The notes below the pieces were generated by a model. It did no database searches, was not told the origin of the DNA, and was given only the letters and a program-made list of their open reading frames with translations. This document shows positions 1 to 11,400 of a DNA stretch of 64,000 bases, one piece after another. Numbering within the stretch: the first letter of the stretch is position 1; every line of letters starts with the position of its first letter. The position numbers and the translations under genes were made by a program. Source of the DNA: Boletus sp. NGJ (Eukaryota > Basidiomycota > Agaricomycetes > Boletales > Boletaceae); assembly GCA_019096195.1 (NCBI GenBank), contig JAGTXK010000050.1, positions 434,001 to 498,000 on the forward strand, written 5' to 3'.

Positions 1-300
1 CGTGCGAGCATGCGGCGGCAACATCCATATTTAAATGGCAATGATGCACAGGTTCCACTCACCCAAATAAGTACCGCATGAACTCTATGTTGGGCGAACC
101 TGATGAAATCCGCCTCTGGAAAAGGCTGGCGACTGCACCCTCCAAACGAACCACTCGTTCGCTCTGTTGGAAACCTCTTCGCCCTCTCTTCCTCATCCAT
201 CGCATTATATTGCATTGCACCATCACCGCGGGATGTGGGAGAAGTGGAATGGGGTGTCCCCACGGGATTCTCAGCGTTCTTCTCGCGCAAAAGATAGGTC
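1..300 (-). promoter_or_regulatory. Leader/promoter copy of a TPR-CHAT gene that lies left of the window
   Basis: This segment closely matches the region directly upstream of TPR-CHAT copy A (6467-6795, same strand) and shares blocks with the leaders of C2 and D (43430-43701 and 45190-45454, plus strand). Conserved blocks include a purine-rich stretch, a CATCACCGCGGGATGTGGGAG block and a TATTTAA box near position 30-36. In copy A the start codon lies about 50 nt beyond the part aligned with position 1 here, so the start of a further TPR-CHAT gene should sit just outside the left edge. That the copied leader acts as a promoter is an inference. Positions 301-589 show nothing recognisable. Confidence 0.6.
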
Positions 301-589
301 ATGACGGTCGTCCTCAGAAATACAATCCTTGAATTCTACGTCGCCTGTTTGATACTTGGCGCTGCCTTCCCTAGAGGGCGTCAACTGCCAAAGCACCTAC
401 CGGATCACCACAGTGAACGCAACCATCATATCCTATAAAATCAACTGCGAGTGCACCTGCCACGTAGTGTTCACCCCACGCAACGTGAGGCACGGACCAC
501 ATGCACTGGTTCAGCAAAAGAGAGTAGGACGCTGGGAAAGTGCATGAGACAGTTTCCCATGAGGTTGTGGGAAGCTTTCAAGGATTATG

Positions 590-1800
590 CACACGCAATC
601 GTGTACTGCACCGCGGCATCCGCGTATCGAACATCCAAAGTTGCATCCGCACCAAGGCGAGACTCTGACCACTCCGTCCTCGTCCTCAGGCTCTTCATGC
701 TTCTCCGGAGCAGCAACCGCACTATCGCTCGGAGACGATACCAATTGTGTCTCTGATAACGTTCCAAGACCAAGCGCCGCTCCGCCAACTAATTCTGCTC
801 TTTCGATCCCAGCGGCCACGCTTGTCGTACCCTCGATCGAGCCGCCGCCATTCACGCTCGTGCCCGCACTCGAGAGACCCTACTCGCCCGTGGAAATGAG
901 TGGACTTGTGAACGTGTCCGTTCTGGGGCTTTTGAAGCTTCTAGGGCCAGCCAGCATGGAAGATGGTGGTCATTGAGCATCGTTCCCATGCTCGCGAACA
1001 TGGGACTATTCGATGAGTGTTGCGCTGAGCCACTCGGCGAATGGGCGTGCGTGAACGGTTGAGAGACAGAGTAGACGATACATTGCGTGTGCCGTTGGTC
1101 GGTTAGAATGATGGGAGGTCGACGGTGGCAATTGCAATGCACATGCGCCTCCCAAAAGCCACGATAGCACCCTCTACCTTGAGTGAGAAGGGTCGCTCGA
1201 GCAGGACATCTCCAGTGATTTCTCATTCTACAAGATAGCAACGTCACCAGCCACGGAATCTGTGTCGCCATGTTGCAGGGATGTCGATTCGGGTTCGTTG
1301 CCGAGAGAACTGATCGAGTTGGGTGGGGTGGTAATGCGGTCACTAGACGAAGCAGAGGAGGCACGGACTCCCCCAGACGGTACCCATGATGTCGTACGGC
1401 TCTGAGGAAAAAATCTAACTTTTCCTGCGGTATTACAAACTTTGAAATGAAAGAGCGGTAAGCAATGAATGGATGGGGACATTGTTCAATAACAAGGAGG
1501 GGTAGGGGTAAATGCAGCAGGGGGTGGTTAACATGGCGTTGTGCAGAAAGAAGGATACACAATACAGGACACAAGTGTGGTATCTTTGGATATGAAAGGA
1601 TCATTGGTTGGAGGTGTGCTCACCTGCCACTCTCCGTCATTTACTAGTCGTCTTCCTCGGTGATCTCAATAGGTTGTCCAGGTTCAAATTTGTCCTCGCG
1701 TCTCCCGGGGAACGATATTGTACAGAGCGTCCACATACTCCGGCATCGTAGACGGGGTTAGAATGCAACTCATTGGCCTTGCCTAGAGACGCGAACGTCA
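590..1800 (-). pseudogene. Relic 1 of the Boi-like SH3-SAM-PH-CH gene
   Basis: A degraded copy of the intact gene at 8414-12639, same strand. The SH3 first exon is at about 1640-1750, the start of exon 2 (AGK..FFPQS) at about 1380-1450, and the Pro/Ser-rich linker after the SAM domain (SIILTDQ, HSPSGS) at about 590-1150. The roughly 1 kb encoding the end of the linker and most of the SAM domain is missing: sequence matching parental position about 12090 jumps to about 11060. The reading frame is broken in several places. About 50 bp upstream of the parental start codon is also recognisable, to about 1800. The relic lies upstream of, and points towards, the TPR-CHAT leader at 1-300. Confidence 0.8.
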
Positions 1801-2169
1801 TATACTAAGTGGCAGGTGACGCGAGGGTGGAAGGCAGAAGACTGTGGTACGTCAAGTTGCTCTGAGGGAAGACAAACGAGACTTCCGCGAGTCGGAAGCG
1901 GCCATGCCGTGATCATGATATCCCTCGACAGTTCCACTCATAACTCAACATATTTCGATCACCTCCGAAGTGGTTACATAAATAAACATTTGTTGTTGAG
2001 CAAGTATTCGCGGCGGGTGACTCGGAATAGACCGTCACTGAAGCTTTGACGTGCCATTTTAAACTTGAGGTGCGTTCCATCATTCCCCCTGACATGATAT
2101 TGGATAGCAGCTACAAACGACAAGTACTACAGCAGGGCAAAGCAGGGAGTGAACGGGGATACAGAACTA
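1801..2169. other. Intergenic, between Boi relic 1 and the 3' end of TPR-CHAT A
   Basis: No coding region is supported. The right part is the 3' flank of TPR-CHAT A. Confidence 0.5.
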
Positions 2170-5100
2170 CTAGGCACCGAGATGTATATATAAAATATAT
2201 TGGTCAAATGGTATATCCACTAATTTCATCGTCTTGTTCAGTGCCAACGCTGCACGGGTATAATCCAGACGACCAAACTCGTCTACCATGTTGTCGTAGA
2301 ACACCGAGGTGATCTTGTTCGTCTGAGCATCGTCCACCGCCCACATCGTCCCGATCACAGAACGGAACCCGGCAAACTGCATCGCCGACGCGAGATGCAT
2401 CACCTCGTCCGGACTGTCCTCGTCCCCGACAGTTGTATGACAAGCCGAGAGATACGCGAACTGGGCGTTCTCTAGTTCACACCGAATGATGCGTTCGATC
2501 GTGAAGTGTCCGTCGTGGAGAGCGAACGCGGACTCGAACGGCTGTTTCCGATTTGGGATACCATGACACGCGAGGTGCACCCATTCGTTCGTCCTAAGTT
2601 GCTCGGTGACCTGCGCGATGCAGGATTCTTGACCCTCGATGCGGGTGAAGGTGGCGAGGCCATCAACGCGCTGCTCAATGGTGACTAGTTCGGCGCCGAC
2701 CGAAACAAGTTCGTTCTCGCCCTTGGCCGTCGCTTGACCTATACCAACGATGTGTTTCCCCTTTGATGCAGAATGTGAGAAATCGTGCCGTGTAGCACGA
2801 ATGAGGGCAGCGAGCGTGGGGGTATAAGACGAGATGTACAGATTAGCGAGATTCCGTTGGCCCTTCCTGTACGGACCTGCGGCGTGCAGGGGGAGAAGAG
2901 AGAACTCGGCAGTAGGGCACCACCAGATGCGGGATTGAAATGGATGTACTGTCTGGAGGAAGTTCACAATGGGGGAAACAACCTCGTCCCACAGCTTCCG
3001 CAAGATGATGGCAAGATTCTTTCGTCACGACCATCGACTTTGCGAGCTTAGTCAAGGTGCCGAGCTCCGACGACAGTTCTCGGACAGCTTCCTTTGTGAT
3101 TGACAGTGGGATGTGAACGGGATCCTGGTCAGCTAGGACAATGAGAGCATCGCACCCGTACTCGCTCGCATTCACAATGATGACAGGGCCCCCATGCGCT
3201 GCCTGTTGGAGATCGGAGAAGGGAGAGGGGAGAAGGAAATGGGAGAGACCATGCAACTCGCGGATTCTAGTGACAACTGCTTGCAATTCAATGTTGAGAC
3301 GGTACACCCGATCATGCTGATCTGGACCAGGTGAATCAAGTGCACTCCGGATGAGCAATGTCTGCTGTGTGAACTCGTCTGCCAACATCTTCCCTGTCTC
3401 GCCAGATGCAATGGCATCATCAAGTGGGGAACGGAGGCGAGTGAGCTGGCTCCAAAAGACACCACGACCTTGTTCTAGAAGCTCGACCGCATTTTTGGGA
3501 GAGTGATTGCGAAGACAAGCTGAGAACCCGTCCACTGCAAGCGACGATGTGATGCTCTTGAGGACAATACGATGCTGAGGTAAAGGTGGTAGAGTGGCGA
3601 CATGCAGAGTAAGTAAGCGAAGAGATGTTTGATAGGCTAGAAGTGTTGTGGGATGGTGGAAATCTTCAGCTACACGGATCCATGCTCTAGCGGCAGACAG
3701 ATCGGCGGACGACACCACTGAAGGTAAATATGCCAGCTGAGCATAGAGACTGAATAGCTCCTCCTTATCCTTTAACTGACTCGACCTTGCGAACCGGGCA
3801 CACATGTAGCCGGCAAGGCTCTCCAATGTCCTTGACCGATACGGGTGCCCCGCTGTGCAGAGCGCCAGTGTATTTCGGGCGAGGACAATGGCCTCGTTCA
3901 GGTCCTCCATCGCCCCAAGCTGGCTATAACGAAAAGAGATATTAGCTGCGAGGTTGTTTAAAGACAATGGACGATCCGGGTGCCCTGGTGGGCAAAGTGC
4001 GAGTGCATCTCGGCTGAAAACAATAGCCATGTTGAGGTCCTCTATCGCTCCGAGCTGCTTGTACCGAGTGCAGAAATCGACTGCGAGGCTGTTCAAGGAT
4101 GTTGAACGTTCCGGGTGCCCCGGTGGGCAAAGTGCCAGTGCATCCCGGCCGAGGACAATGGCCTCATCGAGCTCCTCCATCACCCCGAGCCGGATGTACC
4201 GAGCGGATAGGTAATGCGAAAGGTTGTTCAAAAAGTGTGGTCGACGTTGGTTCCCCAAGCTGCAGAGCGCCAGTGCGTCTCGGGCGAGCACAATGGCCTC
4301 GTTGAGATCCTCCATCGCCTCGAGCTGATGGTACCGGGTGGAGAGGTAAATGGAAAGGTTGTTCAGAGATGCTGAACGACCCAGATGCCCCGGTGGGTGA
4401 AGCACCAGTGCGTCTCGGGCGAGGACAATGGCCTCGTTGAGGTCCTCCATTGCCCCGAACTGGTTGTACCGAGCGGAGAGGTAATTGGAAAGGTTGTTCA
4501 AAGACATTGAACGATCTGGGTGCCCCGGCGGGTGAAGCGCGAGTGCGTCTCGGGTGAAGACAATAGCCTCGTTGACGTCTTCCATCGCCCCAAGGCGCTT
4601 GTACCGGGTGGAGAGGCAAAGCGAAAGAGTGTTCAAAGACATTGAACGATCGGGGTGCCCCGGTGGGCGAAGCACCAGTGCGTCTCGTGCGAGGATAATG
4701 GCCTCGTTGAGGTCCTCCATCGACCCGAGTTGGCCGTACAAAGTGGAGAGACGAACTGCGAGGTTGTTTAAAGACATTGACCGATCTGGATGCCCCGATG
4801 GACAAAGCGCCAGTACATCTCGAGCGAGTACAATGGCCTCGTTCAGATCCTCTATCGATCCGAGCTGATGGTACCGGGTGGAGAGGCGAAGCGAAAGGGT
4901 GTTCAAAGATATTGAACGATCCGGGTGCCCCGGTGGGCAAAGCACCAGGGCATCCCGGCCGAGGACAATGGCCTCACCGAGCTCCTCCATCACCCCAAGC
5001 TGGCCGTACCGAGTGGAGAGGTAATTGGAAAGGTTGCTTAAAAACTTTGACCGATCCGGGTGCCCTACTTTGCAGAGTGCCAGTGTATCTCGGCTGAGGA

Positions 5101-6466
5101 CAATGGCCTCGTTAAGGTCCTCAATCGCCCCGAGCTGGCTGTACCGAACGGAGAGGTCCAACGAAAGGTTGTTCAAAGATATTGCACGATCTGGATGCCC
5201 CAATGGGAAAAGAGCCAGTGCGTCTCGGGCGAGGACAATGGCCTCGTTGAGGTCCTCCATCGCCCCGAGTTGCTTGTACCGAGCAGAGAGAGGAACTGCG
5301 AGATTGTTCAAAGACATTGAATGATCCGGGTGCCCTGGTGGGCAAAGCACCAGCGCGTTTCGGGCGAGGACAATGGCCTCATTGAGGTCCTCCATCACCC
5401 CGAGCCGGTTGTACCGAGTGGAGAGGTAATTGGAAAGGTTGTTCAAAGACTTTGACAAAATTGTGTGCCCCGCTGTGGAGAGCACCAGTGTATCTCGGGC
5501 GAGGACAATGGCCTCGTCGAGGTCCTCCATCGCCCCGAGCTGCTGGTACCGGGTGGAAAGGTAAAACGAAAGGTTGTTCAAAGACGTTGAACGATCCGGG
5601 TGTCCCCGGTGGGCGAAGCACCAGTGCCTCTCGGCCGAGGACAATGGCCTCGTTGAGGTCCTCCATCGACCCGAGCTGTTTGTACCTAGTGGAGAGGCAA
5701 AGCGAAAGGTTATTCAAAAACGTTGACCAATTTGGGTCCTCCACTGTGTAGAGCTCCAGTGCGTCTCGGGCGAGGACAATGGCCTCATTGAGGTCCTGTA
5801 TCTCCCCGAGCTGCTTGTACCGGGTGAAGAGGTGAAGCGAAATGTTGTTCAATGACGTTGAACGACCTGGGTGCCCCGATGGGCAAAGTGCCAGTGCGTC
5901 TCGGGCCAGGACAATCCCCTCGTTGAGGTCCTCCATCGCACCGAGCTGGTTGTACCGAGCGCAGAGGTGAACTGAAAGGGTGTTTAAAGACATTGAACGA
6001 TTTGGGTACCCTGGTGGGTGAAGCGCCAGTGCGTCTCGGGCAAGGACAATGGCCTCGTTGAGGTCCTCCATCGCCCCGAGCTGCTTGTATCGAGTGGAGA
6101 GGTGAAGCGAAAGGTTGTTCAAAAATACTGAATGATCTGGGTACCCCAGTGGACGAAGTGCCAGTGCGTCTCGACTGAGAACAATGGCCTCTTCGAGGTC
6201 CGTCATCCCCCCAAGCTGGTTAAAACGATCACGGAGATGACTTCCCAGCTGATTTAAGGAGATATGTCGCTCAGGGTGGCTGGGCGGGCAAAGTTCTAGT
6301 GCTTCGCGATCGAGAACAATCGCCTCGTCGATGTAATTGCTCCCACCTCCTTGCTGAAACTTGGCAACAAGGGATTCCGCCCGTGAATGCAACTGATCTA
6401 CTGGCAATTACATTGTTTCAATGCTCTCCGCGCCGGCAGAAAGAGACAAATACCTTTTGAATCCAT
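2170..6466 (-). pseudogene. TPR-CHAT protein A, 19 repeats, two frameshifts
   Basis: Tandem TPR-like repeats followed by a CHAT protease domain, the fungal version of a caspase/separase-like peptidase architecture. Start: ATG at 6466-6464 opens a 13-nt exon (6454-6466), then a 53-nt intron (6401-6453), then one long exon. A stop just inside the intron in the read-through frame supports splicing. Nineteen repeats of 46 residues run from about 6300 to 3800, with consensus H-P-D-R-S-x-x-L-N-N-L-S then R-Y-x-Q-L-G-x-M-E-D-L. The CHAT domain follows, with HLACHG near 2570 and SACHTT near 2440 giving the expected His-Cys pair. Compared with copies C and D there is one extra base near 5603 and one near 3023, each shifting the frame. 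The product is therefore cut to the first repeats unless these are sequencing errors. The other copies have ten repeats. Confidence 0.85.
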
Positions 6467-6795
6467 CTAGACTGGCTGAAATTGATTCGACGCGGTGGTT
6501 TGGGAAAACACTGGATGTTGTGCGAGCGGGCGACGTCCATATTTAAGTAAAAGCGATGCACAGGTTCTACTCACCGAAATAAGTACCGCATTGATGAAAT
6601 CCGCCTCTGGCACGGGATAGCACCCTCCAAACGAACCAAAGTCTTGTTCGCTCTGTTGGAAACCTCCTCGCTCTCTCTTCCTCATTCATCGGACTAGATA
6701 CTGAATAGCATTGCACCATCACCGCGGGATGTGGGAGAAGTGGGATGAGGTGTCCCTACGAAATTGTCAGCGTCCATCTCGGGTAAAAGCCTGAG
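6467..6795 (-). promoter_or_regulatory. Leader/promoter region of TPR-CHAT A
   Basis: About 300 bp conserved with 1-300 and in part with the leaders of C2 and D. It ends at 6795, where it abuts a Boi-gene relic; the left-edge copy reaches the same Boi sequence. Transcription factor sites were not identified. The promoter role is inferred from position and conservation. Confidence 0.5.
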
Positions 6796-7190
6796 ATAGT
6801 GACTCTGACCACCCCTCAGCCTCCTCTGGCCCCTCCTCCGGAGCAGCAACCGCACTGTCGCTCGGAGACGATGCCAATTGTGTCCCCAGCAACGTTCCAA
6901 GACAAAACGCGCTTCGCCAACTAATTTTTCGATCCCAGAAAGCCACGCTTGTCGTACTTACCTGCCACGTCACGCTCATACCCGCACTCAACCGTTGCAA
7001 CTGACAGTACTGACTCGGAGTTTCGGCGCGCTTTCTCAGCCTTCTCTTGTTCCTCACTGAACGTGTGGATGCTCAAATGTGTGAAGTGCACGTGCTGGCG
7101 GTGCATCTGTTGTTGAGAGGCACTCTGGTCTCATCATCGGTCTCGTCAGCCATCTCCACGTCGATGGGGGAACATCTAGGGCTACTCGAA
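6796..7190 (-). pseudogene. Relic 2 of the Boi-like gene
   Basis: Two blocks match the intact Boi-like gene in order and orientation. 7020-7190 corresponds to parental 11690-11830 (acidic linker, ending at a CTCCACGTCGATGGGGG block), and 6796-6930 corresponds to parental 10465-10600 (end of exon 3, SPSDSAVAAPEE-type residues). The intervening kilobase, with the SAM domain, is absent. The open frames are short and broken. The relic runs straight into the TPR-CHAT A leader. Confidence 0.75.
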
Positions 7191-7499
7191 CTTCCTTTGA
7201 CTTATGACACAGGAGAAACATTGTCGAGCAGGGTAATCCGATGACGATTCAGATGTAGCACTTGTCAAGTTTGTGTCACGGTGAGGTCGTATTGAGCGTA
7301 CGACCTGACCGTGACCCAAACCTGACAACTAGTATCGAAGAAATATCTTAGAAACATTCTGGCAGGATAACCACGGAGTCGTGCCAAAAAGTTAGTAAAG
7401 TATCAGTTTACGCTCTCTCAGGATTCTCAGCCAGCTGCCTGTCCTCGTCGGCGTTCAGTAAGAATGCAGCATCATGATGCTCAAAATGAGGGTACCAAT

Positions 7500-8025
7500 T
7501 TCGTGGAGAAGCTAGCTCAACCTAGTCTAACGACCAGACCGCACCATGAGGCAAGGAGCTTTGTGGGTTTCACCTTGGGTGTCCCCTTCTCCTGCTCCCG
7601 CATCTTCTCAATCGACTTTCCTCTATCCATCTCTCTTATCGGCATCCCCCTCGCTGGCAGACCGACTACGTTCCCAAGACTGCCCAATGTCCAAGCATTG
7701 GACGTCCAATGGCGCCCAGACTCGGATTCCCTACCGCTATACAACCTCGAAAGACCCAACGTCGTCGTCCTCTCCGTCGGACTACCGTGACTGTCCTCCA
7801 ACAACACGGTCCTACCCATCGCATTGTCAACCGCCGCCGTTCTCAACACCAGAATGAAAGAACCACGACGTAACTCTAGGAGGGGCTTCCTCGATCGACC
7901 AATCGAGGACGCCAATGTCTACACTGCGTCTACCCCGAGCGTGCCTCGCTGCGACGTAGGTCTTAAGATGTTGTCAAGACTCACATCGCTTGATACAGGG
8001 AGAGGCTGTTCCTCTCAACCAGTGC
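7500..8025 (-). pseudogene. Relic 3 of the Boi-like gene
   Basis: Matches parental 9760-10280: the end of exon 4 (SIGRSRKP), intron 4 with its acceptor kept, and the start of exon 5 (GLSRLYS, GKSIEKMR). The copy stops before the PH domain. Although this block lies downstream in the parent gene, here it sits upstream of relic 2, so the two are separate duplication events or a rearranged single one. Positions 7191-7499 show no recognisable gene. Confidence 0.75.
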
Positions 8026-8413
8026 ACCGGTGAGCTTAATCTTTGGCGGCAGATAGCGACGGTCGGACTCCAGCTTCAGAGATGCCTCTTCAATGAATCA
8101 TATTCCATCAAACGCAGTGAAAGAAACGTGAGTACAAACGCCTATAACGCGGAAACAACGAAAAGAACGTGTCGATGAATGTCCCAAAGAAAACTAAAAT
8201 AAAATAAAAAGCAAATGAATGTGGGTCACGTTGTAGGCGACGGCTAATAAATGATGGCGCAAGACACAAAATGAGCGTGCTATGTAGTCGAGTAGATCGA
8301 CCTCGAGAATATCAAACAAGAAAATACCTTATGGGCAGCCGGCCCACTGTGCACGCAGCAAAATCTCTCACTTCTCACCCTTTCAATCCATGGAAGCATG
8401 CCAGAATTGGGAC
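8026..8413. other. Intergenic, 3' flank of the Boi-like gene
   Basis: No gene is seen. The AT-rich stretch near 8190-8215 could belong to the 3' untranslated region or polyadenylation region of the Boi-like gene. Confidence 0.4.
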
Positions 8414-11400
8414 TTATCCGATCGTGTGCCAGGTGTTAAGGGGACCGCCTGTAATTGCTCCTTGCCCTAGACTCTTCACAATTTCCTTCCGTCTGTCTTC
8501 CCAGCTTTTGAGCGCCTTGAGAAGATGCATCACCTTGTCTCGCTTGCCTTGTCGAACGTCGTTGATACTGACAGACCCCATCTTCACATCATTGTCGAGG
8601 AGAAAGTCGAATAACCGGAATAGACCGTCCAGTTTGTCGTCGTTGGGTCCAGAAGGGAACGCCGTGTCCGGAATGGAAGGTAAGGCAGACTTGCCCATCA
8701 TGTCTTCCGCAAGCCGAAGAATTGCGAGGCCGCCAAACAGGGGTCCGGTGAGATCCGTCATTTGAAGAGACCTCGGCAAATGTGAATTCGCCCAATCCAC
8801 GAGGTTACTGTCGTTAGTCTGCTGACAAGAAAGGAAGCAGTCAATTGTCACTCATGTGGAAGTAGGAAAGGAACATACGTTCATCAACTCCTGTGCGGGC
8901 GCACTCGCTCGGCGGGCTTGTCTAGACGGCCGGGGTGGCGCATTCTTGGAATTCTTTGCTGCCTCACCCAGCTCGTTATCGTTTGTTTCCGCAGGTTGAT
9001 TCGCAAAAAAAGATTCGAGCCTCCCCCGCTCGCTTTCCTGCGCATCATCGATACGGTTAGCATTGTCTGAGGATGGTAATCCCATGAGAATGCGCGCATC
9101 GCGCGTCGAGAGTTGATTGGGATTCTCCCTCCGCAAAGCCTTTTGTGTCGCGGCTCGGGCCGTGGGTGAAGGCGGTCTGGGGGCTGGGTTCATCGCTTGC
9201 GCTATCGTAAGTGGTATCGTAGAGATGTTGACAGAAGACACTACGGGTTCTGTAAAAGCGAATAAGTATGGCGCCGTAGAAATGAAGTGGCACGTACTTG
9301 AGTAGTCTCTGCCAATGGTGGCCTTCATGATGGCCTTCATCCACTCACGCACGATGACTTGTTCGTCGGAACTGAAAAAGTGGGTCTTATCTGTCTCGTG
9401 GACGATTCGGAATCCATAACGGCCAGGGTCAATGTTCTCGTCCGCAACCACTTTGTAGCCCACAATGTTCACATATCCCTTGATCTTCGTTTCCTGTATC
9501 GAGATCGTGAACAACGTGCCCTGGTATCGTTCCGCTCCACAAAATTGACTTACCGACTTGCTTTTACTCCGCAAGATGTACAGATGAGGTCCCTTGATGA
9601 TAAAGAACCGGAGCTTCCAAGAGTTATAGTGGTCGCCCTTCTTGCGCATCCATCCCTGGTGATCAGGCTGTCCAATCTGCTCGATAATGCTCTTCCCAGG
9701 CTTGAGTGCATTCGGTCCCCGCGATCCCGCACGTCCATCCTGAGGCGTGACCGCCTGCGTGCGAGACGGCTCGGTCTCCTTGAGTACGGTGGGTGTCACC
9801 TTGGGCGTCACCTTCTCCTGGTCCCGCATCTTCTCGATGGACTTGCCTCTCTCTATCTCTCTCCTCTTGGCATCACTCTCGCCAGCAGACCGCACGCCAT
9901 TCCTAACACTGCCGAGTGTCGAAGCATCGGAGGTCGAAGGACGCCCAGACAATTTCCTGCTGCTATATAACCTCGAAAGACCCAACGTTGGTGCCTTCTC
10001 CGTCGGACTGCTGTCTTCCAATAGCGTCCTATCGGTCACCTTGTCAACTCCCGCCATTCTCAATAGCAGAATGAAAGAAACACTCACGACGTAACCCTAG
10101 GAGGGGGTTTCCTCGATCGACCAATCGACGATGTGAAGTTCCCACCAAACAAACTATGCCTCTCCGTGCCCTTGCCAACGTCCGCACCGCGCTTACCCCG
10201 AGCGTGCCTCGCCGCGACATCGGTGTCGTCCTGAGATTCACGTCGTTTGATACGGGGAGAGGCTGTTCCTGTCGGTGATGGCGAGGGTCTGGTACTACTG
10301 TGCGGCTCGGATCTCTCCTTATCTTTGCTGGATCCAGAAGACTCCACCGAACGACCAAAGAGACGTCGGCGGTGCTGTTTGGTAGTAGCCGGAGCCGTCT
10401 CCCCCTAGACGAATCCACCCACATCAGCAAACCTCAACACGCGAGGAAGAACGAACACAGTCACCTCGCTCTGAGCACCCTGGTCCTCAGCCTCAGCCTC
10501 CTCCGGAGCACCAACCACACTCTTGCTCGAAGATGCCAATTGGGATTCCGGGAGCGATCTAAGACCGAGCCCCGCTGCCCCGACTAACCCCGCTCTTTCG
10601 ATCCCAGCAGCCACGGTGGGGCCCTCGGCTGAGCCGCCGCCATTCACGCTCGCGCCCGCACTCGAGAGACTTGACACGCGCTTGGGAACGAGTGGACTGG
10701 TGAACGTGTCGGTTCTGGGGCTCTCGAGGCCGCCAGGGCCAGCCAGCGTGGAAGAGGGTGGTCCATACAGCGTCGATCCCATGCTCGTGAACATAGGGCT
10801 ATTCAATGACTGTTGCGTTGACCCACTCGGTGAATGGGCGTACGTGAAGGAAGGAGAGACAGGGTGAGTGATGGATTGTGTGGGCTGCTGGTCGGTAAGA
10901 ATGATGGAAGGGGGGCGACGAAGCTCAGCGATGGCGTTTGCAATGCGCATGCGCTTCCCGAAAGCCACGATACCGATCTCTACCTTGAGAAGGTTGATAT
11001 CGAGCTCGAGCAGGACATCTCCTGTGATTTCTTGTTCTACAAGACAGCAACGTTACGGGAAGTTGAATGTCAATGTTCCAGGAAACAGACTGACCAATAA
11101 ACTTTTCATACACATCGGCACCGAATCCTTTCAACTTTAACCACTCGACGACTTCTTCGACAGTCCATTCTGAAGGAGGTGTAGATTTCTTCTGCGCTTC
11201 GGTCTCTGGCGCCGATTGCACAGGTGCCTCGGCGGAACCTTTTCCCCGGGACGACACACTATTCTGCTGGGATGCGTGCCGAGAGTGTTGGAGGGTCCCA
11301 GAAGCAGTGAGAGCGGGCGACGGAAGAGCAGCGGGGATGTCATGAGCAACGCTGGGGGCCCGCACCGCTGGCTCAGGGGAAATGGTCACGGGAATCATAT

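Noticed and set aside
3942-5751. Long open frames on both strands across the TPR repeats of copy A, for example 4164-4940 minus and 4554-4868 plus
   Set aside because: They are shadows of the 138-nt coding repeat in other frames; the period keeps them free of stops and they show no conserved protein.
2170-6466. CRISPR-like or satellite array suggested by the regular 138-nt repeat
   Set aside because: The repeats have no unique spacers, keep a protein frame and match TPR units.
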